In this document: piece after piece, positions 25,055 through 38,641 of the stretch
How positions within the stretch are numbered: position 1 is the stretch's first letter
Layout: every line of letters begins with the position of its first letter
Origin: Karalla daura
Taxonomy: Eukaryota > Chordata > Actinopteri > Chaetodontiformes > Leiognathidae
Direction of reading: 5' to 3'
Assembly: GCA_029224185.1 (NCBI GenBank)
Contig: CM055199.1
Coordinates: forward strand, 19,222,267-19,286,266
DNA length: 64,000 nt
Translations under genes and position numbers: made by a program
The notes under the pieces: generated by a model
The model's input: only the letters and a program-made list of their open reading frames with translations
The model's database searches: none
Told to the model about the DNA's origin: nothing

Positions 25055-26200
25055 ACACACACACCCTCTTCTTGTAGTTTCCTTGACAACGTTGGACCAG
25101 CGCTGGTCGCTGGGGTCTTCTATGCTCCACCAGGGCTACCATGGCTCTGCATACGGCTGCTGCTTCCCTCCAGCTCTATCACCCCGGGATCACTAGCAGC
25201 TCAGAGTCTCGGCATCGAGTGACTCGAGCGCTTGATCCGCTGAGATTTCCCGCCCGAGACTCGGGACATCTAAGCCGCAGACATCGCAACACGTTTACGC
25301 AATTATATACGGGCGCTTCCCGTTGCTACGCCGCTAAGCACTTCACAACCTTTGTACGGAGTGAATAAAGCTGCGTTATCGATGGATGGATCTGCAGAGA
25401 AGCAGCCTCCCCTCCAGGTCTCTCCATCATTCACTCGCTTCATACTTTCTCATGCTGTTCTTCCCAGCCCATGCAATGACAGTGCAACTGGGTATATGTG
25501 CAATAATTCAGTATCGAGTATTATCATGTTTGAGACTGTTATGCAACATCTTGCTGCGAAAATGTGTCATTTGTATTGGTTTTATATTGATATTAGGGTT
25601 TATATGGCTTCTGCAATTTCATTGCAGCATGTCTCCGTTGCACAATGACAGTAAAAGCTTTCTATTCTATTCTATTCTACTCTATTCTAGATGATGAATC
25701 TGTGATTTTTGAAGCCAGTCAGGATTCAATAGTTCTTTGTGATCTTTATAAACTCAGGATGTTTTTTTTTCTTGGAAATAATTGTTAGTTGCAACTCTAA
25801 TCATTTTTACTCGGGTGCCCGCTGATCTGCTGCTGAGCTTTCATTTTAACTGGTTAATATCCCCGCATTCATTTTGAAGCCTCCCTCTGCAATCATCTTG
25901 AATGAATAACAAAAGGAAATGAAGTGAAAAATAATAATACTAATAATAGTAACCATGGCCGCTCTCCCCTGCCCTCAGTGCTCTGATGGCTTTGCCAGGG
26001 ACCAGGTAGAGGACGAGGCTGAGGCGCTGCCTCTGACTGTGCGACTGTGGCCTCCACTCGTCCTCACTGTCACGTCCAGCACAGAGCGGACTGTTCCTCT
26101 TTGTTTGCTCCAGTTACGTCTGCGGATACATGCAGTCGTGGACCAGCCCCGGTGACTCGCTCTGATGTAATCTCTGGTCTGATAGTGATGCAGCAGCTCT

Positions 26201-26256
<56 letters not shown>

Positions 26257-29166
26257 ATGTGAGCTCTGCTGCAGCTGACAGGTGGAGCAGCAGTCTGACC
26301 AATGGTCCAATGATTTGCTGACGCCGTCTGTGAACTTCCTCCGGTGGTTTAGTCACCATGAGGTTGTGCCGAGTTGCAAATGTGCGTATGGAACTTAAAT
26401 GATTGCAACAATGGAAAATGTGGAGATATAAACCATTACGCTCACTTGAAATATGGCCACCAAACCAGGTTATTAGACTTCAAATGGAGCTAGAATGGTT
26501 GAATGGAGCATACATCCTTCATATCTAGTGCAAATATTCAAGCTATGAGGTCTCAGGTTTTATTATTTTTAGGTCCTTGTACATCCCTATTTGTTGTGGC
26601 AATACTATGATCCATTTCTGCACAGATCGGGCACTAAGGCAGAAACAGCTGATCCTTTCTGCAGTCGATTACTTTCTAATAGTTTTGGTTCCTAAAATAA
26701 AAAAAACCAATATTTTCACTATCTGTGAATCACTCGGTCTGTGAAATGACTCAGTAGCCCGTTGCAGTTTCCTCAAACCCCGATGCCATCGTGTTCAAAC
26801 GTCTCTCTCCCCCCTGCCCCCGACAGTCATCTTGATAAGAATCGGGATTAAAATAATGAATAATCACAGTTTCGCCTCTGCCATCCGCCCCCCCCCCCCC
26901 GACCCCCCCCCCCTCGGCTCAGTAACCAAACCGTCTCACCGTCTCAGTCATGTCAGACCGCCGCTGGCTTTCTCTGCACCGCACACTGAGAGTCTACAGA
27001 TCAGTCACTTCCCTTCAGTGATCAGCCGGAGCCCAGGCGAGAGAGGGGGGGGGGGGGGGGGGGGGGGGGGGCGTCCATCCAGCCCTTTATCGCTGCATTT
27101 GCATGCATGCCAGAAACCAGGTTAGTGAGAGAGCGAGAGCGATCGAGTTGGGGCAGGAAATCTGAGGACACGTGTGCGAGCGCTGCACAGAGCCGTGGTG
27201 TGGCTGTTAGCGTAGCGCGGCTGTTAGCGTAGCGCTGGGACCTGCCGCCCCCTCCTCCTGGCTGGACCACGGAGCTTTTGAAGCGCGGCCTTGGACTGTG
27301 AGCTCACCGACACAGCAGCACCTGGAGCGTGTGTCACACGCTGACTGCACGCATGCAGAGCAACAACACAACCCCCCCCCCACGTCTGGACAAGTCTGAA
27401 GCCTTTAGAAATCAAGTTTATCACCAGCTGAGAGCAAGTGGATTACTGTAATTTACTTCTGAGAAGGAAAAAAACAAAGGCTGGACACGTCATTCCTGGA
27501 ATCACCTTGAAATTAGGAGCAATTATTTAAATTGTGAACAATTTATGACTAAATAAAACAACTGACCACAGTCAGAGGTATTACTTCTTACAGCACAGCA
27601 CAGCTGGTACAGCTAGTGTGTTGCATCTTACAATATGAGATGAAATGCAGTTTATATTTTATAGATAAAGGAGGATTTCTAACTTCAGGTGTGGTGCTAT
27701 TGTTGCAATGATTTAAAGATAAACTCAAGATGCCAGGACACTTGTTTCAATCCATAAAATTAGACATAAAGGACATTTTTTAACATCATTATATGTCACA
27801 TATCAAGACTTTACCACTTGAATATGACAGCTTGCTATACAGACCCTGATTTTTCTGTACAATCAGACAGGAAGAAAAGCGTTTCCAGGGAGTTAAAGGC
27901 TCTTTCTTCAAATGTCAGACCCCTGTCAAAACCCTTCTGCAACGTTCTGCATCAGCTCCTGACAGGCTGTGGAGAAACAGGCGGTTCAGAAGAAAGCCTG
28001 ACTCAACACTGCCTCCAGTCACTTTTGTGCTAATCGTGGAAATCCCTGGGCCTGCTGGCTGCTGTGGAGCTGTTTTTGTGCAGCGCTCACCATTATGTCG
28101 CCTTTGCACTCGTACAGACAATGGTGGGCCAGCTCCTGGTTGGTGCCTCCTCCACAGAACACGCTGGAGCAGGCCAGGTGCATGAGGTCTTGCACTGAAA
28201 GAGACAAAGATGAGCCAGATGTGAACAAACCTGCACTTTTTCCAACCGTATTTGGTGGTGATAATGGCTTTTGAAAAAAAAAACCTGTTCAGACTCATCT
28301 TTGGTTTCCTTTCACTGCGTTTCTGTGAATTTCAGTACTTACTTTAACCTTCACTCATTGTTATGGGTTCTGGCGTTTATTATCATAGAGTACAAGGACT
28401 GTGTTGTTTTGCTTATTACGCAGGATCAGCAGCTTTAAGAGTCCATAACAACCCTCCCTGGAGTGATAATCGGGTCTAGTCACCATAATAAACGGCTTCA
28501 GATATCGACAACAATGTGGGAAGTTGAAACTGCTGGGCCACTTTTTCTTCTCCTTGTTTTTTTAACAACAATGCAAAAAATCTCAATGTTTTTGGGGAAA
28601 AATTAACCAATAACTTGTAGCTTGAGTCACTGCACAACGTTACGTCTAAAATCACAGGGTTGTGACGAGTGTCATGTCGCCGGCTGTCCTTTCAGTTTCA
28701 GCTGATGCAACAGTTGTGAAACACTGTGCTTTTCTTCTCACCTTTCGCCTGGAAATCAGGTTTGTCCTCCAGCTCCGTGAGCGGAGCCCAGACCAGCTCG
28801 GCTCGGTGCTGATCCAGCTCGACAGCCGAGCGCTGCCTCAGCTCCGGCACCTCGGCCTGGTACCTCGACCCGATGTTTATCCGCCTGGCAACACAGCATC
28901 AGCAACAAGGAGCGAGTGAGCGACCCGAGAGGCCTCCGACTCTTTCAAACTCATCAGTGTTAAAAGCTCCGCGTTCGCCCTTTTAAACGTTTCGGCCCAG
29001 ACGTCCTGTGTCGGCATCAAGAGCAAAACTTGTGTTTTATTCATGAGATCTCGTTTAGATTCCTTGGCTTTTCTTCCTCAATCTTAAAAAAAATCACAGC
29101 GAGACTTGTCGAGCTCGGGGGTTTAGAATCCCGGCTTGTTATCCCCGGTTCTCCTGTGTGTGTGTG

Positions 29167-29198
<32 letters not shown>

Positions 29199-29364
29199 CT
29201 CTTAGCATAATGAATAAAATGCAAATGCCTTCGCAAAATGTGTATCTCGAGCCGAGAGCACTTCTTTAAATTCACTGAAGCGAAAGTAAATGGATCCTCG
29301 TCCCGGTGTGGGACAAAGGTCAGGCTCAGAGTGGGAAGCAAGGGAATGTAACTCAGCAGATGCA

Positions 29365-29404
<40 letters not shown>

Positions 29405-29548
29405 GACTGACGCCACATTACTCAGCAGCGCCACAGTTGTGAAGATCGTGCTGCGTGTGTGTTGTATTATCAGACTGTCCTGTTCAAGCACGCTCCCCCA
29501 CCCCCTCCCTCCCCTGCACAACCAGTGGGCCTGCAGTATTTCCAGCTG

Positions 29549-29605
<57 letters not shown>

Positions 29606-32600
29606 GCTCTGGCAGGCTCCCTCCGGGAAGGTGGGCTGCTAAAAGTTCAAGCGTGTTCGCTGTGGCGTGTTTAGGAGGACATAGGAGCTCTGATTTGTGG
29701 GAAGGCTGCGCTCTCTCCGTCTTGCACAATAGCGCTGCAGCCTCCGCCACTACTGGTCTCTGAGCTAGCTCCAGATTAGAGAGCAGATAAAGCGCCTTTT
29801 CTGCTCCAAACTAACGCATGTGGCCTGATTGATTCTGGAGTATTTTGGAGTATTCTGGAGTATTTTGTCGTAAACATGGATGAGTGACAACCCTCCTTAC
29901 AATCACATTTCACTATTGGTTGACATGGAGTCCGTGATGCTACATGGATGTTAGCAAAACAGAGCTAATGTTAGTGAAACGGTTACTGAACGTGACCTCT
30001 GCGTTAAGCAGTTTGTGAACCAATCACGTCCTCAGATACCTGTCTGGGTGTGTCCTAATTGCTCCCCGCCCAGAAATCGAGGCATTTTCTCTGAAACCTT
30101 TCCAGCCTAGACAGACTTCAGCCAAGTCCAGTTACTCTTTAAGTGTCTAAGCTGTGAAAAATCCCTCTACGTCACTCTCTCTTTGGACAAACATTCCAGC
30201 TATCAGTGTTTACATTCATGGAGAAACTTGCTGCAGTCTCCTGACGATCTCTCTTTGCTTCAAGAGGTCTATGTGCTCTAATAAGAGTTTACCTGAGAGT
30301 CAGTTCAAAAGTCTTCATTTTATGACACTGCTCCAGGGCATCTGCAGCAATCCTTACCTTCATTTCAACACATTTTAAGACTTAAAGACCTTCACACGAA
30401 ACGTCATTGCCTCACTGCCGAGGGCAAAGACCTCATCCTTCAAGCTGTAATCAGCAACACATCTTAAACTCACTCTACAGTCGTAGTTCAATTCAATCTA
30501 TAGAGCACGACTGTCCAACAGACCTCAGATCAGCTGGGAAGGAGCAAAGCTACAAAGAATAAATCAAACCAAAGATATGTACCTTCAGTCATAACAAGTG
30601 ACACTTACCCAATTATACACCACGTCTATTACAGTCAAACTAGTAGGATAGAGCTTGAGTACCAACAAACTTAAATACCTCATAAAAACATGATTAGACG
30701 TACTTTTAAGGGCCTTAATTTACCTCAAATTGATGAATCAACACCTTTTACTTTGAGTCGTTACATTCATAAAGAGCAGATTTCTCTGGTTCAGAGGACA
30801 CGATGTTGGGTTAATCCATCGTAGTCTTATCTCTGTGAGCATCAGCCACAGTGTTTTTGCTTTTTGTTGTCAGGGCTGTGTCACGTTACAGCTAAGCTAA
30901 ACAGGCTGACCCACAGCTGCTGGCTCCCACTGACTGTCTCCTACCATACAGCCCTGAGAGCAGAACGCAGCACATCTGCCACTAGCCTCAAAGATGTGTC
31001 GGGACACATTTGGGTTTGATCGAGGCAACAGGTACATTCCTCACTGACTTCACTGTAATCAGATACATCGGTAGCTCCTCTGTTGTGTTTCTCACAAAGA
31101 AGCTGCTCGACCAGTGTCTGTTGCCATATTTAACTGCACGTTAGCTGTTTCCAAAGAAACCGGGGTGGCCTTGCATGTTCTCCAGGCATCTCCTGCACTC
31201 AGAAAACACGTTTACGTCGACTGGAAACTCTAATCTGTCCCTAGGTGTGAGAGTGAGAGTGAATGGTGCATGCGTGTGTATGTGTGCGTGTGTGTGTGTG
31301 CGTGCCAGATCATTTTTAATTACCCCCGCAGCTTAGCGAGGTAACAGGTGTCAACTAAAGCGGTTATTAGTGAGTGACTTGCTTGTGAAAACAATGCGAG
31401 TGCTGCTGCTGCACTGTAATCAGATACGGCTGCCACTTCACTGTCACCAAAGTGACCAGGATCGACCACAGATCTCCTGCAAGTGATACGCTGAAGACTT
31501 CACCTTCACTATCAAACAAAAGCCACCATGCAACAACTAAATCGATGGATCGATTGATAAAATAATCGATTTCAGCATTTGAGGAGACTGATTTTTTGAT
31601 TATTTAGACATTATAGCCAAAATTCTCTGTCCTGACTTTCTTAAATATCAATATTTTTTAGTATCTTTCGTCCTCTATAACAGAAAATTGCTGAGATAAG
31701 GACAAAAATAAAAGGCATTTGTGAAACAGAAACAAACAATTGCCACAGCTTTTGCTTCATTCTACACACCAAACTAATTGTGAGAAAATAATTAAAACAA
31801 CTTGCTGCAGCTCTTTTGGTTTTATCCAGATTTCTCTCCAAATTGAAGCCAGATTATTTACACACTTTGCAACACATAAAAACTATATTCCCAGCGCATG
31901 TACATTGGGGGGGTCCTCGCTCCAAACCTCTGGGGGGCTTTTGATCTGACAGCTAATGTGGTGTTGTTATGACAGGATGCACCGTGGTCTGCAGCGAGAC
32001 GCTGGGGACTGCACAGTGAGATCAGAGCGCAGTTCGCGGGCTGCTGGCGGAGCCGCCGAGCCCTGGATGACAGGGCAGAAGATTCCAGCGGTAACGGCGG
32101 TGGAGAGCGGGGTTTAGAGTTTCAAGGAGTCCACGCTCCCCTTCAAGACACTTCATGATTCAGCCCTGTGTTCTGGTCTGAATCATTGATCGTGGGCCTG
32201 CTGCGACTCCAGGGTAAGTCACGCTTCTGAGCGGCTGTATGTTTGTCTGAAACCCGTCCCCAAACACTTAGAGGAGGGTGATGATTGGAGGACCAGGGGA
32301 GGTGGAGTGAGGTGGGGGGGGGGGGTACTCACGGCTCTATGCTGACCGGGGTGGCCTCGCTCATAGCAGACAGGACCGGCGGCGTGATGTCGCAGCTGTC
32401 TGGAGGAGCAGCAACAAATGCACTCAGTGAGATTATCGTCAAAGCTTTGCCTCGCTCAACAGCCGCACAAATCAAATATGAAGCCTGGCGGCTCAGCAGC
32501 TCCTTGTCTCAGGGTGTCTGCAGACCTGGGGCTCCTCTGCTAAGGCTTTACACCTTAGACGATGACTCAAACATAGAGCTTCAGAGCCTGTGTTTCTCTG

Positions 32601-35600
32601 TTTAATGCACCAGTGTTTGCTAAGTTAAGAACACATCCACAGAGCGCTTAAGACGCCGTGATTAACAGTTTGCTAATGATAGGGATGCGTGACAATGATC
32701 GTCACACATAATTGTTATCAGCCGACAGAAATTTCATTGGCCTCACCACTGAAACTGCAGTACATGGAGAGGGAATGTAGATGTCAAAGTTTGAGTTTTC
32801 ACGCAGTAAACTCTGATGACTGATGCAGCTGTGAAATGCTTGGTCATAACTGTTCCAGTTTATCAATCTCTGTGACATCATTTTGATGATTCAGAGGTAG
32901 AGAGGTCATGTTAAATATATCTCAGGTGACTGTATGAACTATTAACTATTACAATAACTCAGTAGTTGTTGGTAAGTAAATGGGTTATTGCACAGCTCGT
33001 GATCATACGTGTCTTGGAGCAGCTGCCAGGTCTGAACACACCCTACCAGACAGTTCAGAGAACTGCTTCTTTTCCTTTGAATGATCTGTGGGCTTACTGG
33101 AGCGCAGCAGGCTGCGTGTGGCAGACTTGGGGGTGGCGGGGGGCGGCAGCCCCTGGCCGCTGGCCGCAGCAGCAGCAGACGACAGGAAGGTGGAGAAGTA
33201 GAGGCCGGAGCCCTCGCGGACGGGGCTGAGGATGGGCGGAGGCGTGTAGGGGGGGATGGAGAGCGGGTTGTCGGCCAGGCGCACCGGGGAGCGCAGGTGG
33301 CTCTGGTAGGTGGTGATGCTGGAGTAGACCGGGGGGGCGATGAACAGGCCCGGCTTGGGCGGCGGGATGAACAGCGGCTCCGGCCGCGGACGCCGCTTGG
33401 ATTTTTTGCCGTCATCGTCTTTGTCGCCCTCAGTTCCTCCATTCTGGGGGGGAGAAACCTCACTTTTAGAGACAGATTTACCCCAGAACCCTCGGTTCTG
33501 TTGTACAACACGGCATCTGCCGTTTTAAGCCGGAGCACACCAACAAAACATGGAACGGCGAAACACAGCACGCGCTCGTACAGTTTGCTTTCTGTGTGTT
33601 TATCCAGAGGAAATCCTGGAGAGAAAAGGACACGTCACCCCCCTAATGTATGGTACATAATGTACAGTGTGGCAGGGCTAAACCCCTGATAATCTGCCTG
33701 ATCTGGGACAGAGCAACTGGTTCAAAACCAACCCCCCTCCCTCCCTCCACCCTTTAAATGAAACAGGGAAAGGGGGAAAGGACGACTTTAGGAGACAGAA
33801 ATGGGGGCAGGGGAGACATGGAGCAGGGAATGGGGGGAAGGGAGAGTGTGAGAGTGTGTGTGTGTGTGTGTGCTGGCGGGGGCGATGTGGCATAAAAGCT
33901 GGGATTTAATTGCTGGAGTTTGGATGGACTGGAAACAGACTCCTCCAACTGCCACTCTGTAAATCAAGTCTGACAGTTTAATAAAGTCTGTACGTGTGTT
34001 TTTTCTTCTACAGGAACTCATCTGAGCAGAACCTTCACAAGCAGCCCTCGCTAGGCGAGGCGGCCTCACCTGGTCTGGACTCTCCGACGGGGAGTTCCTG
34101 AGCGAGCGTCTGCGCGTGACTATGACCGAGGGCTTGTGGTCGGCGTGGCCCAGCTCCAGGGCGGAGCCCGAGGTCCTGGCCCAGCCCGAGGCCAGGGACG
34201 CCTCGTCCCGGACCGGAGAGGACTCCTGCCTCCGCACCGGGACGGAGACGGGGATGACGAGCGGGAGGAGGCTGTCGTCCCGGGGACGCTTGGCGGTCAG
34301 GCCCTCCGGGTGGGTGGGACTCCACGGCCTGCGCGGCTCCTACAGGAGACAACAGCACTTACTTCACAGATTCTATATTTTCTATAGCCTTGTACATTTA
34401 CCCAGATTACTTCCACATTTGCTCGTCGTTCATAGTTGATTAGTCTGATGTTCAATTTCTTGATTCATCCATTTTGTCATGCAAAATCACGCAAACACGG
34501 TGAAAATGGTTAATGCTTACATAAGGTCTTTGAATGCCTTATTTATCCAACCTGGATAGTTTAGGGTTTAGGTTAAAGTTTAGGGTTAAACTCAACAACA
34601 TTCATTTGTTACAGAGAACTAAAGAAACCAGAAAAATATTCACATTTATAAAGCAGAGATGGGAGAATGCAGACTTCATTTCTTCGAAGTCATTCTCAAA
34701 AAGAGTTTGAGAGTTCACTAATGGATCCACTAAAATTGTTGTATATTACTCTGGTAAACAGAACAAAAAATAGAAATGACTTCACTTTTTCTCATTTTCC
34801 ACATGTTTTTCATGACTGAAACCATCTCAAATCTTCGGGTATTGAACTTGTGGTCATAAAAAGTCAAAATCCAGACTTTCATACCGAGCAAACAGCTTGT
34901 GAAGCACCTGAGGGGTGTGACTGCTCTGAGCTCCATCCTGTCCCTGCTCGATGCAAAGGCCTTGAAGCAACACGTGAAATCGCAGCTCCGCTTTCGCGTG
35001 ACACACTTAAAACACGTGAACGCGTTTAAAAAAACGTCTAAAAAAACCTGCACGAGCACCTGACCCAGTATAGAAACTCACCACCTCTGCCACAATTAAA
35101 AAAATAAACCAGAGACAGAATTGCATCAGCCACCCGCTTCACAACCACAGGACTTCAGCTGGTGTTTGGACTGAAAATCAAACAGGTTGGATGGTTCTGT
35201 TAGTACAAACAAAGCAACACAAAAACAAGCAGAGTGCCTCGCTTTTTTAATGATGCAAATTGAACACGCGAAGTATCTGAAATTAAAAGCCATTACTGCT
35301 AATTCACATGGACGGACGCCTTAATTATAATCAATACGGTAAATGAGGAGCCCTAATACCTTGTTGCTGACAGGAGTTGACGTCGATTGGGAAATGGAGT
35401 GTGAGCAGATCAGTCGATACAGCATGAAACAAGCTTTTCAGTGGCAGGAATTGAGCGGCTTTGAATCAAAAGAGCGCACTTCACAAAGCCAGGAGCGAAT
35501 CTGAAATGCAGCCGTATCTAGGATGAAGGCTGCTGCTGCTGCTGCTGCTGCAACTCGATGCATGCAGCGTACTGCAAACGGGCCAGACAAGCTGTCTCCA

Positions 35601-38454
35601 GAAACTAAGCTCACAGGATGAATCAGAACAAAGGCAAAGTTCATTAAGATATACCTTTGGTCCCAACGAGTGCCTCTCAATAATTCACCGTATATACATC
35701 GTTTTAACGGTCATATAACTTGGGAAGAGCTTGAGTACAAGAGCTTGAGTACAAACAAAATGTATTACCTCATAAAACTTTGATTAAATACCTGAATCTC
35801 AACTTTCTAAGACTTTTCAAGGGCCTTAATCTTTCCAAAATTGATTTGTAAGACCCCCGAGAGGACACCCTGTTCACATTTCTCCTGTGAGAACCGACCT
35901 GTGCAGGGCTTTGGGGGGGGGTGGGTATGTGTGTGTTTTTAGAGCAACGAAATCAACTTCAAAGCCAATCGAAAGCACCACATCATAAGAGACGAGACAA
36001 GACTCACTGCAGGCCGCTGCATCTTCCCAGGCAGAGAGAGAGTGGTGCGTGCAGCTGCAGCTCTGCCGCGGCCATGCTGCATGTGTGCGCTCATTATTGT
36101 CAGTGGTGGAAAGCTCCAGCCCCCTCCACCACCACAGCACAGAGATATTCTGCTGAGCACTGCAGGCCAGGGGCAACCCTGCACCCCCTCCCTCCCTGTA
36201 TAGAGGGAGGAACGGGGGGGCAGGCGAGGCCAGGCTGGAGTTTCTCTCCTTTGATGGGATGGGGGGAGGTGTGCAGGCATGTAACTAAACACACTGTCTG
36301 TATGATCTGTGAGTGGTGAGGCCAATCCAGGCCACGGCCGAGCCGAGCTGAGCTACAGACACACTGACTGACTGACTGAGGGGTGTTTGGCAACAGAACC
36401 TGTTGCACAATCACCACATTCAGCACATAAACACGACTTTGGTGCCATGACTTCACGTGTCGCGTGGTGTAATTTGTCAGCGATCCTGCCTGGCTGCAGA
36501 GCTGGAAACTCACACATGACGGCGATGTATGCGGCTGCGTCTCAGATCACTCACATCTCACTTTGTAGATCACTGTAGAGGGGATAGCAGGGGAGTCATG
36601 CTGCATTTTGAAGTGCTGTCTAAATGTACAGTGAGCACTATTAATACTTTATATATTGGGAGAGATAGATGTGCCCCATATTGAATAGATATGTACACCC
36701 TACATAGAATAGATAGATACACGTATCCTATATTGAATAGACAGATACGCACCATATAGAATAGATAGATATATATACCTTATATGGAATAGATCAATAT
36801 GTACACCATGTATAGAAAAGAAAGATGGTACACCTTAGATAGAGTAGATAGCTATGCTGTATATAGAATAGATATAAACACCCGGTAAAGGAGGGCTAGA
36901 TACACTCTATGTAGTAATCACACTCTAGATAGATAGATAGATAGATACTTTATTGATATCCTCAGGGGAGTTCATCCACAACGTGGACTCAGTAATATGT
37001 CATGCATTGTAGTTGGGCAGAAATGTATAGAGTGAGTATAAATAGTACAAGTATTAAGTATCCATATAGATAGAAGGTAGGCAGCTTGTTTGCGTTTCCT
37101 TATTACAGGGAAAAGGACACGAGACACATTAATAAGCTGTATGAGAGATGAAAATGAAAATAATATTGTAATGTTTTAGGGTAGAGGATGATGGGAAGAA
37201 CGCGCCAAACTTCGATTATGATTAAAACATCACAAAGTAAGTAAATTATCTTTGTCACATTAGTAACGGGGTAGCCTTGATTTAAAAGAAATCAGTCAGA
37301 ACATGTCTTGTTTTAATCAATGTTAATGTTAATCAACGTTTAATATACCTTTAATTTAAAATGATATAAAATGAAATAGCAGAGCGGTGTGGCAATTAGC
37401 TCAATACACCATCCTCTGTGTAAAATCCCCTCAATAGTGAATAGGGAGTAGTGAAGGAGTGGGTGATTTCAGATGCTTCCTATATTTCCCGTGTGATAAA
37501 ATTCACAGAGTAAACTCTTGTTTCATCTCTCGCAGCGACACCTTCATCACAAACCAACACGCGTTTTGGCACCTGCCCACTTTTCCTGGCAGTTGCGATC
37601 CACCACCATCAGTTCCAGCTCCTGCTCTTGCTTTGAGAGACCTCGAGTCCCACTGCAATTATAACTGGGATAACACTAGAAAAATAGGAATTTATTCCCC
37701 CTGCTCTCCAGCTGAGATATTCACAATTAAAGCATCCCAAGCTTGCAACGAGGAGGTGTCTGGATAGAAACTGGAATACAGAGGCAGTCGTGGGGAACAT
37801 TCGGTTCTTTCCTATCATTTCTGTGGTTTCTCTGCTTGAGCAGAAACAGCTGAGCCAGCACAAAAGAGTGAGCAGCACTGACAGAAAGAGAAAAGGAAAA
37901 ACGTTAAAGTTAGGAGACTCTTACCTTGACGACGTGTGACGGTAGAGACTCCATCTCCGAGGCCTTCTGGGCCAGCGTCTCCAGGTTGACCTCCTGCGAC
38001 ACCCTGCGTTTCCTGCGCGTGCTCTGGATGACGCCCGTCGGCGCCCCCTGGACGTCCCGGGCCCCGTTCTGGGAGCCCTGGGGGGCCTGGTCCGGGGCGA
38101 CGGCCAGGAAGGGGTTGTCGGACGGCGCCCCGCCCTCCTTGGAGAGGCGGCGGGAGCGGCGCAGCTGCGCCTCCAGCTGGGTCTTCGGCGGCGGCGGCGG
38201 CTCGCACTCGGCCAGCAGGGCGGGCGGCAGCGGCTCGGACGGCTGCTGCGGCTCCGGCGTGATGTCCTGGATGAGCGGCTCCTGGATCTTGGGCGGAGCT
38301 GGAGCAGAGGACTCCTGGGAGTGGACCACCACGGGCTGGGGATGGGGGTGGGGGTGGGGATGGGGGTGTGCGTTCTGTGCACCGGGGTAATAGTCAAGCA
38401 TATGGGGGTTTTGTTGTTGCAACTGCTGATGTTGCATTTGCTGCTGAATCTGGA

Positions 38455-38488
<34 letters not shown>

Positions 38489-38594
38489 CTGTATCTTTTG
38501 TTGCTGCTGCTGCAGCTGTTGCTGCACCTGCTGTTGGTGCTGAATGATCTGTTGTTGCTGCATCTGTTGTTGCTGAATCTGCTGCTGGATGATG

Positions 38595-38641
<47 letters not shown>

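Noticed and set aside
33081..33689. 202-codon plus-strand frame
   Set aside because: Antisense shadow of the GC-rich mideas exon 4, whose minus-strand frame matches the human protein.
38041..38056. CTCF-like GCGCCCCCTGGAC inside mideas exon 2
   Set aside because: Only the centre matches, and the sequence is explained by coding constraint.
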